This document shows, in pieces, positions 11,584-21,880 of a DNA stretch of 64,000 bases; position 1 is the stretch's first letter; each line of letters starts with the position of its first letter. The DNA is from Bimuria novae-zelandiae CBS 107.79 (taxonomy: Eukaryota > Ascomycota > Dothideomycetes > Pleosporales > Didymosphaeriaceae): positions 440,115 to 504,114 of the forward strand of contig ML976677.1 of NCBI GenBank assembly GCA_010015655.1, in the 5' to 3' direction. The notes under the pieces were generated by a model. That model saw only the letters and a program-made list of their open reading frames with translations. It had not been told where the DNA came from and did not search any database. The position numbers were made by a program, and so were the translations under genes.

Positions 11584-13428
11584 CGCTAAGTGGAGAAGCG
11601 CCTAATTAAGAATATTATAATATATAGATATCGTGTTAAAGTACTTATTAATCTAGGGATAGACGCGTATCTAATAGCCCTAAAAGTAATTAAAAGATAC
11701 GATATACCCTATCGTAATAAAAGAATACTATTACAAATAGGACTTATAGATTAAACCTAATTATAAGAATATAGTAATAGTTAATTACGCTTAGAAACGG
11801 CGCTAGTACAGGTTAATATTAAAGGCCTAAAAAGCTAACATGTCTTTACTATCGCCAAGATAGGAGACATAGAAGCTATTATTAGTTATAAATGGCTTAA
11901 GTAATATAATCTAGAAATAGATTAGCTTATAAGGATAATTCTACCTAAAAAACTACCTACGACGACTTAAGTAGAGTTATAGTAGAAAGGAAACTCTAGG
12001 AACCATAGAAGAGAAAAGAGAACTAGACATTTATAATATAAAAGATATTAGTTTATAAGATAAATAAGATTCTATAGTAATACCTAGAATAGGTATACTG
12101 TCTATAGGTATAATTAGCGAAGATAGTTAACGAAAACCCTAGTCTGCCGGCAGAATACTAAGAATTTATAGACCTATTTAAGGAACACGACGAGCTTCTA
12201 CCTAGAAATAGATAGATAAATAGAACAAACTAACTAATCACTAGAATAATACCTTTATATATATATAAATAAGCTATAAGATAATTAGGTCGAGCTGTAG
12301 CTAATAGCTTAACTGGTATATAATAGCATAAAATTAGCGACTACGGGATATTCGCCATACTATGCCAACCACGAATATGAGCCAATAGCTCACCAGAATC
12401 CGTTAGACATCGAAAGCATCGCGAAAAATATAGCTAAAAAAGTGGAACTTATAAAGGACTTGCACGAGACGCTACGTAAAAATATTACTTAGTAAAATAT
12501 ATTAATAGTAAAAAACGCGAATAAGAAAAGGATTAAGGGACTAACCTTTAAGAAGGGAGATAGAGTTCTCCTTTTATAAAATTTCTTAAGATAACGTAGC
12601 TAAGTAAGAAACTAAATAATCTTTAAAAAGAACTATTTAAAATTTAAGAAGTTAGAGGTTTAGTTAATTTTAAACTATAATTACCTATAGATACACGTAT
12701 ATACCTAGTCTTCTATAAGTTACTGTTAAAACTAGCACTACTAGACGCCAAATTAAAGTTATACCTAGAACTTAAGGATAAAGAATACGAGGTTAAAGTA
12801 ATTAGAGACCTACAGAAAATTAAATATTAGTATAAGTACTTAGTAAAATAGGAAGGATAGCCAAAGGGCTATAATACATAAAAACTAGTAAAAAATCTTA
12901 CTAACTATAGCATAGCAATAGAGGATTTCTATAAAAAAAAACCTAGGAACACTAAGACTAAAGAACTAGGATAATAGTAGAATAAATTATCTTAGAAGTT
13001 AGAAGGAAGCTTTTCTATAATTAATTAAATAGTAAGAATTAGCTTAGTAGGAATAGCAGGTTAGGTAGGCTAGGCTAGATCCCTATCTAGCTCCTCTAAA
13101 GTAATACTTTTAATAGTAATTACCTCCTTAGTACGCTTCGTATTAAAAGCTAATTATTTTAATAAACTCTCTTCTTTCGTATAAGCTATACGTAAAGTCT
13201 TAAACGTAGTATCTTGCTCCTTTCGCACCTTTAGTATCTGTGCATTTAATTTTTATTTTTTAGCTACTAGATAAGAAAACTCGTTGTAAGTAATAGCTAC
13301 GTTATACTAAGCGCCTCTCGTTAGGCACTTACTACACTTCCTAGAATAAATAGACACTTTATAAACGCGCAAGTATGCCTTACAGTTTAAGTATTTTAAC
13401 ACTATAATAGTTCCATATGCCTTAATAA
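11584..13428 (+). pseudogene. Element A pol remnant: protease, then integrase end and chromodomain
   Basis: Parallels B from about 7085 to 7690 (protease region), then jumps at about 12193-12197 to sequence that parallels B from about 9806. Everything between in B (RT, RNase H, integrase zinc finger and catalytic core) is absent, about 2.1 kb. After the junction the integrase core end (SFYLE..) and C-terminal part run in step with B. A chromodomain follows at 12783-12932 (EYEVKVIRDLQKI). The 3' end from about 12960 is AT-rich. Element C interrupts at 13429. Confidence 0.72.
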
Positions 13429-13643
13429 TGTAATAGGCTAGATGCCTTGTTGTACTGTTCCTCGGTAAAACCCTCGGTGAAACTCTCAGTGCTCCTTCAG
13501 ACTGAGTGGGGCCTTGGAAATCTCTCGAATCTTCTTAACAATAACAGCGCACATATAAGTTTGGCCTTACTTATAGATAGTTTACTCCTTATTAAATATA
13601 ATCCTATTACTAGGCATTAGCAACCTTTGCGTAGCCCCTTATA
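13429..13643 (+). repeat. 5' LTR of element C
   Basis: Starts TGTAATAGGC, ends TTATA (TTACA in the partner). The outer half, to about 13540, is unmutated (GTTCCTCGGTAAAACCCTCG). The inner half is RIP-altered. Confidence 0.93.
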
Positions 13644-13711
13644 TTTTATATTTAATTACCCTTAAGTAGCTAGTGTGGCCGTCCCCTAGTGCTCTACTAA
13701 CGGACTAATTA

Positions 13712-14001
13712 CAAGACCTGCTTCTAAGTAGTAAGCAGTAACAAACTAAGCTATATAGTTAATCCTTAGCTACCCTAACGGAACAACTTGCAAGACCTGC
13801 TTCTAAGTAGTAAGCACTACTATAACAAGCAACGCTAGTGCAAGGACCTCTAACAGTTAAACGCCTGCCCGAGTACCACGACGAGCGACGCTAGTGTAGG
13901 GACCTTTAACAGTTAAACGCCTGCCCAAGCACCACAACGACAAGCAACGCCAGTGCAGGGACCTTTGACAGTTAAACGCCTGCCCGAGCACTACGACGAA
14001 C
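13712..14001 (+). repeat. Tandem and direct repeats in the 5' leader of element C
   Basis: Two copies of CAAGACCTGCTTCTAAGTAG start at 13712 and 13791 (79 bp apart). Then three copies of a 56-59-bp unit start at 13832, 13888 and 13947, each holding ACGCYAGTG, AGGGACCTYT, ACAGTTAAACGCCTGCCC and CCACRACGA. They lie between the 5' LTR and gag, where packaging or translation signals would be expected; function is not shown. Confidence 0.8.
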
Positions 14002-14029
14002 GCAGTAAGATAGAGACTAGCACTTATCA

Positions 14030-17000
14030 CGGAGCTTTAAACGCTTAATAAGATAATAAAGGACAATCTTAGCAAACAATACTAACACTACTAAACTCAA
14101 GTATCGAAGCAATAATGCAGTAGATAATAGTATAGATAGGTAAACTTACAGCGCGAATAGCAAGAATTAAAAGTACTAATATCCTAGCACCTACTGCGAC
14201 TACTACTAGTATAACACCCGCGACACCTACAGCACCTACAACACTTGCGACACCTGCGACAGCGTACAAACCAAAAGGACTTAAGGACCCTAAGGCATTT
14301 AATAGAACTCGAAGCTAGTATTTACCATGAAAATACTAAATTAAAGCAAAGCTAAGGTCAAAGACTTAATAGTTCTATATAGACTAACTCGCGATCGACT
14401 ACACTTTTAGTCGTATAATAGGTAATGCCAGAGCACGTATCTTCCCATAGGTATCTATTTACGCCGTAACTAGCACGCTTAATTAGTTCTTTTAGTATCT
14501 TAATAGAGCGTTTAAGAACGCGCACATAGCTAAGACTGTAAAGAGTAAGCTTTAGAACATGTAATAAAAAACACACAACGTACGCGACTTTATTTAGGAC
14601 TTTAACAAAGAAGCTCTAATAGCTAGCCTATTTAACTATACTATCCTAAAGAGCATGTTCCTACACGCTCTTAATTATAAGTTACGGACTACCCTTACAG
14701 GCACCATCTTTCCTAAGAGCACTACAATTAAGGAGATATAATTACACATTGCTACTATATTAGACAATCTATAGCGGTTAAAGCTAAGCAGTAAGAAGAG
14801 AGACGCACTACTATAGAATACCACCTTAAGTAATGTTTCTGCTAATCCTATAGACTAGGAACCGAGTAGAACACAAATGCAACGAGCGAAATAAGTCCCT
14901 TAAAAAGAAATTAATTAACAACGCGATAATAGATTATGTTTATAATATAGAAAGAAAGGCCACTAAATTAAGTCTTACACTTTAAAAGCTACTTAGAATC
15001 CTAAGCGACAGCTAACTCGAGCCGTGAAAGCGAAAACCAAATTAAAGGCAAAAGATAACAACGACGCGATAGTAGTAAATAATAATAAGTTAGAAAAAAA
15101 GTAGCTCCTAGTTAAAGTCGTGATTAGGAGCCTTCACGAGTAAGCAAGAACACAAGGACAGAATAGGATAAGTTTAAAAAGAAAAACATGCTAGCACCCC
15201 CGCTCACAGTACATGTACTAGTCAATTAAACTAATTACACCTTAGCACTAATTAACTCTAGATGCCTCTCCTACGCCCTTATAACCTGTTCCTTTATAAG
15301 ACAAGCCAAACTCGAGCGCATAGCGATTCCACGAAAGCCTATTATAGGGGTAAACGATTAAGTTAGCTAGGTTAACGAAGTTACAAAGTTTACATTTAAT
15401 ATAAATAGCTACACTAAGACTAGATTTGCGTATATCACGCTAAATAATGCTAAAGAGGACATTATCCTAGGACGTCCGTAGATGAATTAGAACCAAGTTA
15501 CTATTACTCTTATAAAGAAGTTAATATACCTGCGCGCTCTAGGTATTAGAATCCGCAGTTAAGAAGGCAAGGCCCACCCACTAGAGATTTAAAAGGTTAG
15601 CGCCATAGAATTCTAGCAATTAATAAAAATGGCTTAGAGCAAAAACAAGAATCTAGGGGGAGCTATAAAGATATTCGCCGCCTCGCTAGCAGATATTAAC
15701 AAGGCCTTAGCGCCTAAGCTAAAGATTAACGTCCTATCTCTAGTTCCTAAGCACTAGAGGAAGCATATAACGCTCTTTAATCTTAAGAAAGTAAGCAAAT
15801 TGCCGCCGCATTAACCTGGAATTAACCACGCAATTAAGCTAGAAGAGAAGGAAGAAAAGAAGCCTAAAGCCCCTTAGGGACCTTTATATAACATGTTAAA
15901 GGGAGAGCTTCTAGTGCTACGGAAGGAACTTACATCTCTACTTAACAAAGATTTTATATAAGTAAGCAATTCACCTACTGCATCGCTAATCTTATTTATA
16001 AAGAAGCCAGGAGGTGGACTACGACTATGTGTTAACTACAGAGCACTAAACGCCTTAACGAAGAAGGACTAGTATCCCCTACCACTTATCCACGAGACTT
16101 TAAATAATATTATAAAGGCGAGGTGGTTTACAAAACTAGACGTTATTATAGCCTTCCACAAGATCCGAATCCGAGAAGGGGACGAGTGGCTTATAGCTTT
16201 CTAAACACGTTTTGGATTATTTAAATAGCTTGTTACACTATTTAGACTAGCGAATGCCCCTAGCACATTCCAACGGTATATTAACTAGATACTCTACAAA
16301 TATTTAGACGATTTCTACACAGCGTATCTTAATAATATCCTTATCTACACAAATAGTTCTCTCTAGAAATATCGCGAGCAAGTTAACAAAGTGCTTATAT
16401 AGCTAAAAGAAGCTAGGTTGTATCTTAATATTAAGAAGTGCGAGTTTGAGGTCAAGATTATAAAGTATCTTAGCTTTATTATTAAAGCTGGGAAGGGCAC
16501 ACGCATGGACCTAAAAAAGGTTAAAGCTATTAAGGATTAGGAGGCGCCAAAGACTATTAAGAGCGTACGAAGCTTTCTAGGCTTTACTAATTTCTATTAA
16601 CGATTTATTTGAAATTTTGGCCAAATTGCCGCTCCCCTTACAAGACTTACAGGCAACGTTACCTTTAGATAGATAGCAGAGGAATAGAAGGCCTTTAATA
16701 CACTTAAGAAAGTCTTTATATCCGAACCAGTGTTAGCCTAGTTCTAAGCAGACCGCGATACAGTTATAGAATGCGACTTGTCTAGTTATATTACTATTAG
16801 AGTACTATCTTAATACAATAAGAACGGAATCCTACGTCCCTATGCCTACTTCTTAAGAAAGAACACGCTTGCCAAATGCAACTATAAAATCTATAATAAA
16901 GAACTACTAGTAGTTATTAGAGGACTTAAAGAATAGGATACTAAACTTTGATTAGTAGAAAAGTTTAAGGTGGTTACTAACTACAAGAACTTAGAGTACT

Positions 17001-18840
17001 TTATAAAGCCGCGAATGTTAAACGAGAGACAGGTTCGCTAGTCGCTTATCCTAGGCAGATATAATATGGAGATCCTCTACAGGCCAGGCAAGCAAAATAT
17101 CCGAGCAGACGCATTATCCCGGCAAGAGCAGGATCTACCCGCAGACACTAGCGATAACCGACTGCAGAGGAGACTCGTACAAGTCTTAAAGCCCACTACA
17201 TCGTACTATAAGGAATTGGACGACACTAATAAAGAGACAGGTATTATAGTAATGTCTATAAAAGTTCGTGCTCTACCCGCCGTAATTCAAGGAAATACTT
17301 AAGAAGACACACGAAATCAAGATACTATTAAGAACCTCTAAGTTAAGTTAATTAAGAGAGACCTAGTTTATCAAGAAGCACGCTAAGCTATGGAAAGTAA
17401 ATAATAGAAATTCCCTATTACACTCTAGATTAAATACTTAATTATAGAATATAAGGTTAAGGACCAAGTGCTCTACTTCTAAGGACGAAAATAGGTACCA
17501 AATCACGAACCCCTACGAACGTCTATTATTGAGCAGATACACTGTTCTGTGGCTACTAGGCACCCTGGCAGAGAGATTACATACAAGATAATTGCAAGAG
17601 ACTTCTTTTGGCCAGGAATGTCTAACAATATTCGACGATATATACGGAACTGCGATATATGCGGAAGAACAAAACCGTGGAGAGATAGTCTACAAGGCTT
17701 TTTAAAACCCCTGCCAGTGCCCGAACAAATCTAGAAGGAGATCTTAATGGACTTTGTTAAGGGCTTGCCAGAGAGCAACGGCAACATAAACCTTATAGTT
17801 ATTACTAATCGCCTAAGTAAAGACGTCGTGTTTGTGCCGCTAGCAAACCTAGAAATAGAGACGGTAGTGTAAGCGTTTATTACGTATATTATTACCTACT
17901 ATTAGATTCCTGATGCAATTACGTTAGATTAAGGCAGCTAATTTATTAGCGTGTTCTAAATAAGACTTTGCAAGATTCTTCAAATTAAGCGGTGATTATC
18001 CACAGCATTCTATACTTAAACTAATGGAGCAATAGAGAGCATGAACAGCACATAGGAGACATACATAAAAGCCTTTGTCAGCTGGGCTCAAAATGACTGG
18101 GCACCTCTCTGCCCGCTAGCACAAATTGCAATTAAAGGACGAGACGTAACAACGACAAGGATATCTCCTTTCTTCCTTCAGCATGGGTATAATATCAACC
18201 CACTACAGCTAGAGATACCTGCGGGCGCCAATCGCAGAAAGTACACTACACATGAGAGGTCTGACCGCGAGAAAGCCGAGTCTATTGTTACTAAACTACG
18301 CTACCTTGTAGAACTTGCGCAAGCATCTATGGAACAGGAACAGCAAGAGCAGGAACGTCAAGCTAATAGGCATCGCCAAGAAGCGCCACACCTCCGCGTT
18401 GGCGACAAAGTATGGCTGAAATTAGATAAGCAGTTTGCTACAGGCCGAAAATTAAAGAAGCTAGACTAGAGGAGCGCGAAGTACATAGTTATTAAGGTAA
18501 TAAACACGCATATAGTTTAACTAAATACACCTTTAGGCCCTTATAATATTTTCTATGTTAACTGACTCTAACTAGCAGCATTAGACCCCTTACCAAGCTA
18601 AATAAAGGACAACGACTAGCCACTGCTAATTTAGGTAGATACTAATGGCGCAGATATGTAGGAAGTAGAAGATATATTAGCAGAAGTATGCCGACAACGC
18701 GGACGGGGATGGAAGTGGTGGTATAAAGTAAAATAGAAAGGCTACCACCTACCAACTATAGAGCTAGCTAAAAACCTCCAAAATACTAAAGCGAAGATTT
18801 AATAGGAGTAATTTATAGAGCTATATTAAGACCCTAATAC
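14030..18840 (+). pseudogene. gag-pol of element C, partly open, with internal stops
   Basis: gag begins with a Pro/Thr/Ala-rich stretch (about 14190-14270) leading into YKPKGLKDPKAF. The protease region is about 15300-15480. RT is about 15960-16450, with GLRLCVNYR (Asp to Asn) and the active site YLNN at 16325-16336. RNase H is about 16730-17130, ending RPGKQNIRADALSR (about 17090). The integrase zinc-binding domain is intact at about 17540-17680 (CDICGRTK), followed by the catalytic core, including the ESMNST segment near 18040, and a GVGDKVWL-type C-terminal part near 18400. A chromodomain is at 18662-18793 (EVEDILAEVCRQRGRGWKWW). Stops mostly lie at Trp/Gln positions, as RIP predicts. Confidence 0.85.
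17549..17734 (+). CDS. Open fragment of element C integrase (zinc-binding domain)
   Basis: A 61-residue uninterrupted stretch inside the pol remnant. It carries the His of the HHCC zinc-binding domain (RHPGREITY), the DFFWPGM segment and the Cys pair CDIC. It is a surviving piece of a larger frame rather than a separate gene. Its composition is close to normal, making this one of the best preserved parts of the element. Confidence 0.7.
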   Translation: MATRHPGREITYKIIARDFFWPGMSNNIRRYIRNCDICGRTKPWRDSLQGFLKPLPVPEQI

Positions 18841-18915
18841 ACGACTTCTTCCTGCAGGGTTTTGGCGTGGATCTGATAACCTTTATCTAGACGCTATAAG
18901 AGAGGAGGGGGGTAA

Positions 18916-19130
18916 TGTAATAGGCTAGATGCCTTGTTGTACTATTCTTTAGTAAAACCCTTAGTGAAACTCTTAGTGCTCCTTTAGACTAAGTAGGGCC
19001 TTAGAAATCTCTTAAATCATCTTGACAATAACAGCGCACATATAAGTTTGGCCTTACTTATAGATAGTTTGCTCCTCATCAAATACAATCCTGTTACCAG
19101 GCATCGGCAACCTTTGCGCAGCCCCTTACA
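18916..19130 (+). repeat. 3' LTR of element C
   Basis: 215 bp, starting TGTAATAGGC and ending CCTTACA. The inner half, to about 19015, is RIP-altered (CTTTAGTAAAACCCTTAG). The outer half, from about 19020, is spared (CATCGGCAACC), the mirror image of its 5' partner. Confidence 0.93.
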
Positions 19131-19222
19131 AATAATAGTAATAAGCTTACAGCGACGATAAGTGCTAGACAAATAATTAGCGGGCATAACTCTTTAAGGA
19201 TAGAAACTAAAAGGGGAGATAG

Positions 19223-19602
19223 TATTATAAACTAAAAATAAAAAGAAGGGAATAAGCGCTTAATAAGACTTATAATTAAAATAACTTTAATAGACACGCT
19301 AAGGAGCTAGCCCCGCGATTACGTAATTACTTAATTAATTAGTAGTACTAAGTAACTAAGTAGGCTAGGGATATATGCTAAATAATTTCTTATATTACGC
19401 TTTTAATAATTAACTTACAAATCTTTTATGCAAGTACGTTCTCCTATATAGACTAATAGTTATCTTATTTATTATAAGATTAGATTATATAGCCACGCGC
19501 TAAATTGTCGCATTAACTTATACTACTAAATAATCTATAAAGTACTACTTTAACCTTACCGCCTTAACCCGGATCGGACCAAGGTGTGAGCGTCTTATAA
19601 CA
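19223..19602 (+). repeat. 3' LTR of element A
   Basis: 380 bp, starting TATTATAAACT (RIP form of TGTTACGAACC) after the polypurine tract AAAAGGGGAGATAG, and ending TTATAACA. The outer 50 bases (CTTAACCCGGATCGGACC) are spared. The stretch 19136-19222 between C and this LTR is the 3' untranslated end of A. Confidence 0.9.
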
Positions 19603-19955
19603 TAATTTAAATAGCACCTCTAGTGCCTTAGCTCTAGTTTATACGTAGCTTTTTATAACTACGATCCGTACGCGTATAGGTAAGTCTAGAAGGAGATTCT
19701 TAATAGGCTTTTATAGTTAAAATACCTTATAGCTATTATCATTTAAAATTTATATTAATAACTATAACTCTTAAAACTTTAGCCTCTTATTATTTACTTT
19801 TACAAGTAAATTCTACACCTTACGCGATAGCGCGTCTACTTTTAAATTTATTAATCCTAAGTAATAGATAAACGTTATATTTATATTACTTAGGATCTAT
19901 AATTAGTAAATATGCTACTCTCTAAGTTTCCTCTTTTCTGCGAAGTAGGTAAGCT
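19603..19955 (-). pseudogene. Gypsy remnant D2, RNase H end and linker
   Basis: Minus-strand reading gives an RNase H C-terminal block with TYFAEKRKL, INITFIYYLGLINLK and VDALSR (about 19840-19950), then a linker that continues into the integrase at 2494 once element A is removed. The block is a second RNase H end, because another lies further right in D1 near 20500. The border with D1 at about 19951 is therefore a recombination or template-switch junction. Confidence 0.55.
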
Positions 19956-21707
19956 TTATTTATAAAAATTCTAATTTTAGTAACTATTATCTTAACCTAT
20001 AGTATAGGCACCCTTCGTTATCTATACTACATTCTAAGATACTAATAGATAACTTCTACCTAGATTCGAACTTCTTAAGCCCGTTCTTAATATAGGCCTT
20101 TATCTTACTATACGCGCTATCTTTATCGCGTTCTACCTCTTACTATATAGTGTTAAAGTCTAGTTTACGTCGCTTAGCAAGGTTATCGCCTCCTTAAACA
20201 GTTACTATAGATAGGTTAAGGCGTATTAGGTAAGTAAGTACTAGGTCTTTATCTACTTTAGTGCAGTTAGGTTCCTCTATAATAATAAGTATTTAGGGGA
20301 TAAAAGACTTTAAGCTATTTCTTTTAGTAGTTTTTTAAAAAAGCATAAAGTGCCTTAACTTTAATCTATTATTTTTACTATCTTTTAGTAAGTTTTAGTC
20401 TCCTTAGTAGAAAGCGTTTGTCCTAGAGTTTACTAACGCTAGTCTATATATATATATTATATTAATATATATAAGTGTGTTTACTTACTAAACGTATTAT
20501 TCGTCTAACCTTTATTTAGTAGCAAAATACGTAAGGTTTTAATAATTAATATAGACTATAAGGTGCTTTACTGCTTAATATATATAGTCTTATTTATTTA
20601 CGTATTTAATAACTATAAGTATCTCTTTATTATAGATAGCGTAGTTATATTTTGCCAGGCTATTCTTTACTAAGAAGTAAGCCACTAGGAGCAGAATGCT
20701 ATTATTATTATACTAAAAGAAGTATCCCCTAATTAACTAGCTAAAGGTATCTACTTCTAGTACTAATTATTATTTAGGATTAAAGTAGGGTAGCGCGGGG
20801 TCTATATAAAATACTATTTTTAAGAAGTTAAATACGTGCTACTACTCTTATTCCTAAATAAATTCTACTTATTTACTAGTAAGCTTTATAAGGGGGCTTA
20901 CTATGCTAGAGAAGTCTTCTATAAATCTTTAATAAAAGTTTATTAAGTCTATAAAGCTTTAGACTTTCTTTACTAAAATTAGTAGCTTTTAGTTTTAAAT
21001 TACTTAGACTTTATCTAGGTCTATGCTTACGCTCTTATTAACTTTTATAATAAATTTAAGGTACTTAGTTTTTGTAACGTAAAACTTAAATTTCTTTATA
21101 TTTAAATGTAGTCCTGTAGTCCCTAACTTTTAAATTATAGTATATACTTTTTCTTCGTGGTCTTTTTAGCTGCTACTAGAGAAGATAAGAACGTTGTCTA
21201 TATACGTTAAATAGTAGTTATTAAGGTACTCCCTTAGTACCTAGTTAATATATTGCTAAAACTTACTTAGCGCATTGGCTAGGCTAAAAGGAACTACTAG
21301 CTACTTATAAAAAATAAATTGAGTTTTAAACGCTATCTTCTATTCTTCGCCTTTTACAATTAAAAGCTAATAAAAGGCTTAGATTATATTAAGTTTACTA
21401 AACTATTTATCCTTTACGAGGAGCTAAAGAGTTTTACTAATTAATAATAAAAAGATACTAGTCCTTCTTTAAGATAGCGTTTAAGGCTTAATAATTAATA
21501 TAGAAGCGTAGTCCTCTACTAGATTTTTTAATAAATAACACTAGGGCAGCAGCGCTAGACTTATTTACTTAAATAAAGCCTTTATTTAAGTATTTAGTAA
21601 ACTCTTTCTAAAGGACAAGCAACTCTTTACAAGACATATTAAATAGAGGGCTATAGGGGATCTCTAGGGTCTTGTTATCTTTTTCCACGAGAGGGATAGA
21701 AAGATCC
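19956..21707 (-). pseudogene. Gypsy remnant D1 (E-family): RT and RNase H
   Basis: Minus strand and very similar to plus-strand element E from about 57010 to 58750. The RT segment runs from 21707 down; the active site at 21193-21204 reads YIDN (Asp lost) and is followed by VLIFSS, as in E. RNase H is at about 20900-20450. A linker at about 20160-19990 matches E near 58550-58720. It is cut at the left by the D2 junction and at the right by Copia F. Heavily RIP-mutated. Confidence 0.7.
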
Positions 21708-21880
21708 TGTCAGATGGTATGATAAGTAGATGTTGATGCAACTTGATAGTATTTATTATTTTCTTTGTTATATTCTCCACTGTGTTCAGTTAGTTTCGGA
21801 TATTTTGCTAGTGTGCCAAGCCAAGTGGTCCCTGCTCGATTGTACAGATCTAACCTTACCGCAGCTTATTCTATCTAACA
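21708..21880 (-). repeat. 3' LTR of Copia F (left on the plus strand)
   Basis: Starts TGTCAGATGG and ends CTATCTAACA. The outer part is spared; the inner terminus is RIP-altered (TAACCTTACC against TGACCTCACC in the partner). Confidence 0.88.

Larger units (their letters stand above)
13429..19130 (+). mobile_element. Gypsy chromovirus element C
   Basis: 5.7 kb, with 215-bp LTRs, TSD AATAA (13424-13428, 19131-19135) and a clear polypurine tract AGAGGAGGGGGG (18901-18912) before the 3' LTR. Domain order is Pro/Thr/Ala-rich gag, protease, RT, RNase H, integrase, chromodomain. It is inserted in the 3' untranslated part of element A. It is less RIP-altered than A and B, and several stretches keep open frames. 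Confidence 0.92.
2495..19602 (+). mobile_element. Gypsy element A, host of nested elements B and C
   Basis: LTR retrotransposon bounded by 380-bp LTRs starting TGTTACGA and ending AACA, with a 5-bp target duplication TAATT at 2490-2494 and 19603-19607. Excluding B and C it is about 4.7 kb. It keeps gag, a protease region, the integrase C-terminal half and a chromodomain, but lacks reverse transcriptase, RNase H and the first part of integrase. It was therefore probably non-autonomous before RIP. It is inserted in Gypsy remnant D2. Confidence 0.88.

Noticed and set aside
14069..14269. Minus-strand hydrophobic ORF that looks like a membrane protein
   Set aside because: It is the antisense shadow of the Pro/Thr/Ala-rich gag of element C; the Val/Ala run comes from reversed GCA/ACT codons.
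13429..19130. Reading element C as a bacterial or phage integrase system because of its integrase fragments
   Set aside because: The integrase has the retroviral HHCC zinc domain, follows RT and RNase H, and is bounded by LTRs with target duplications.
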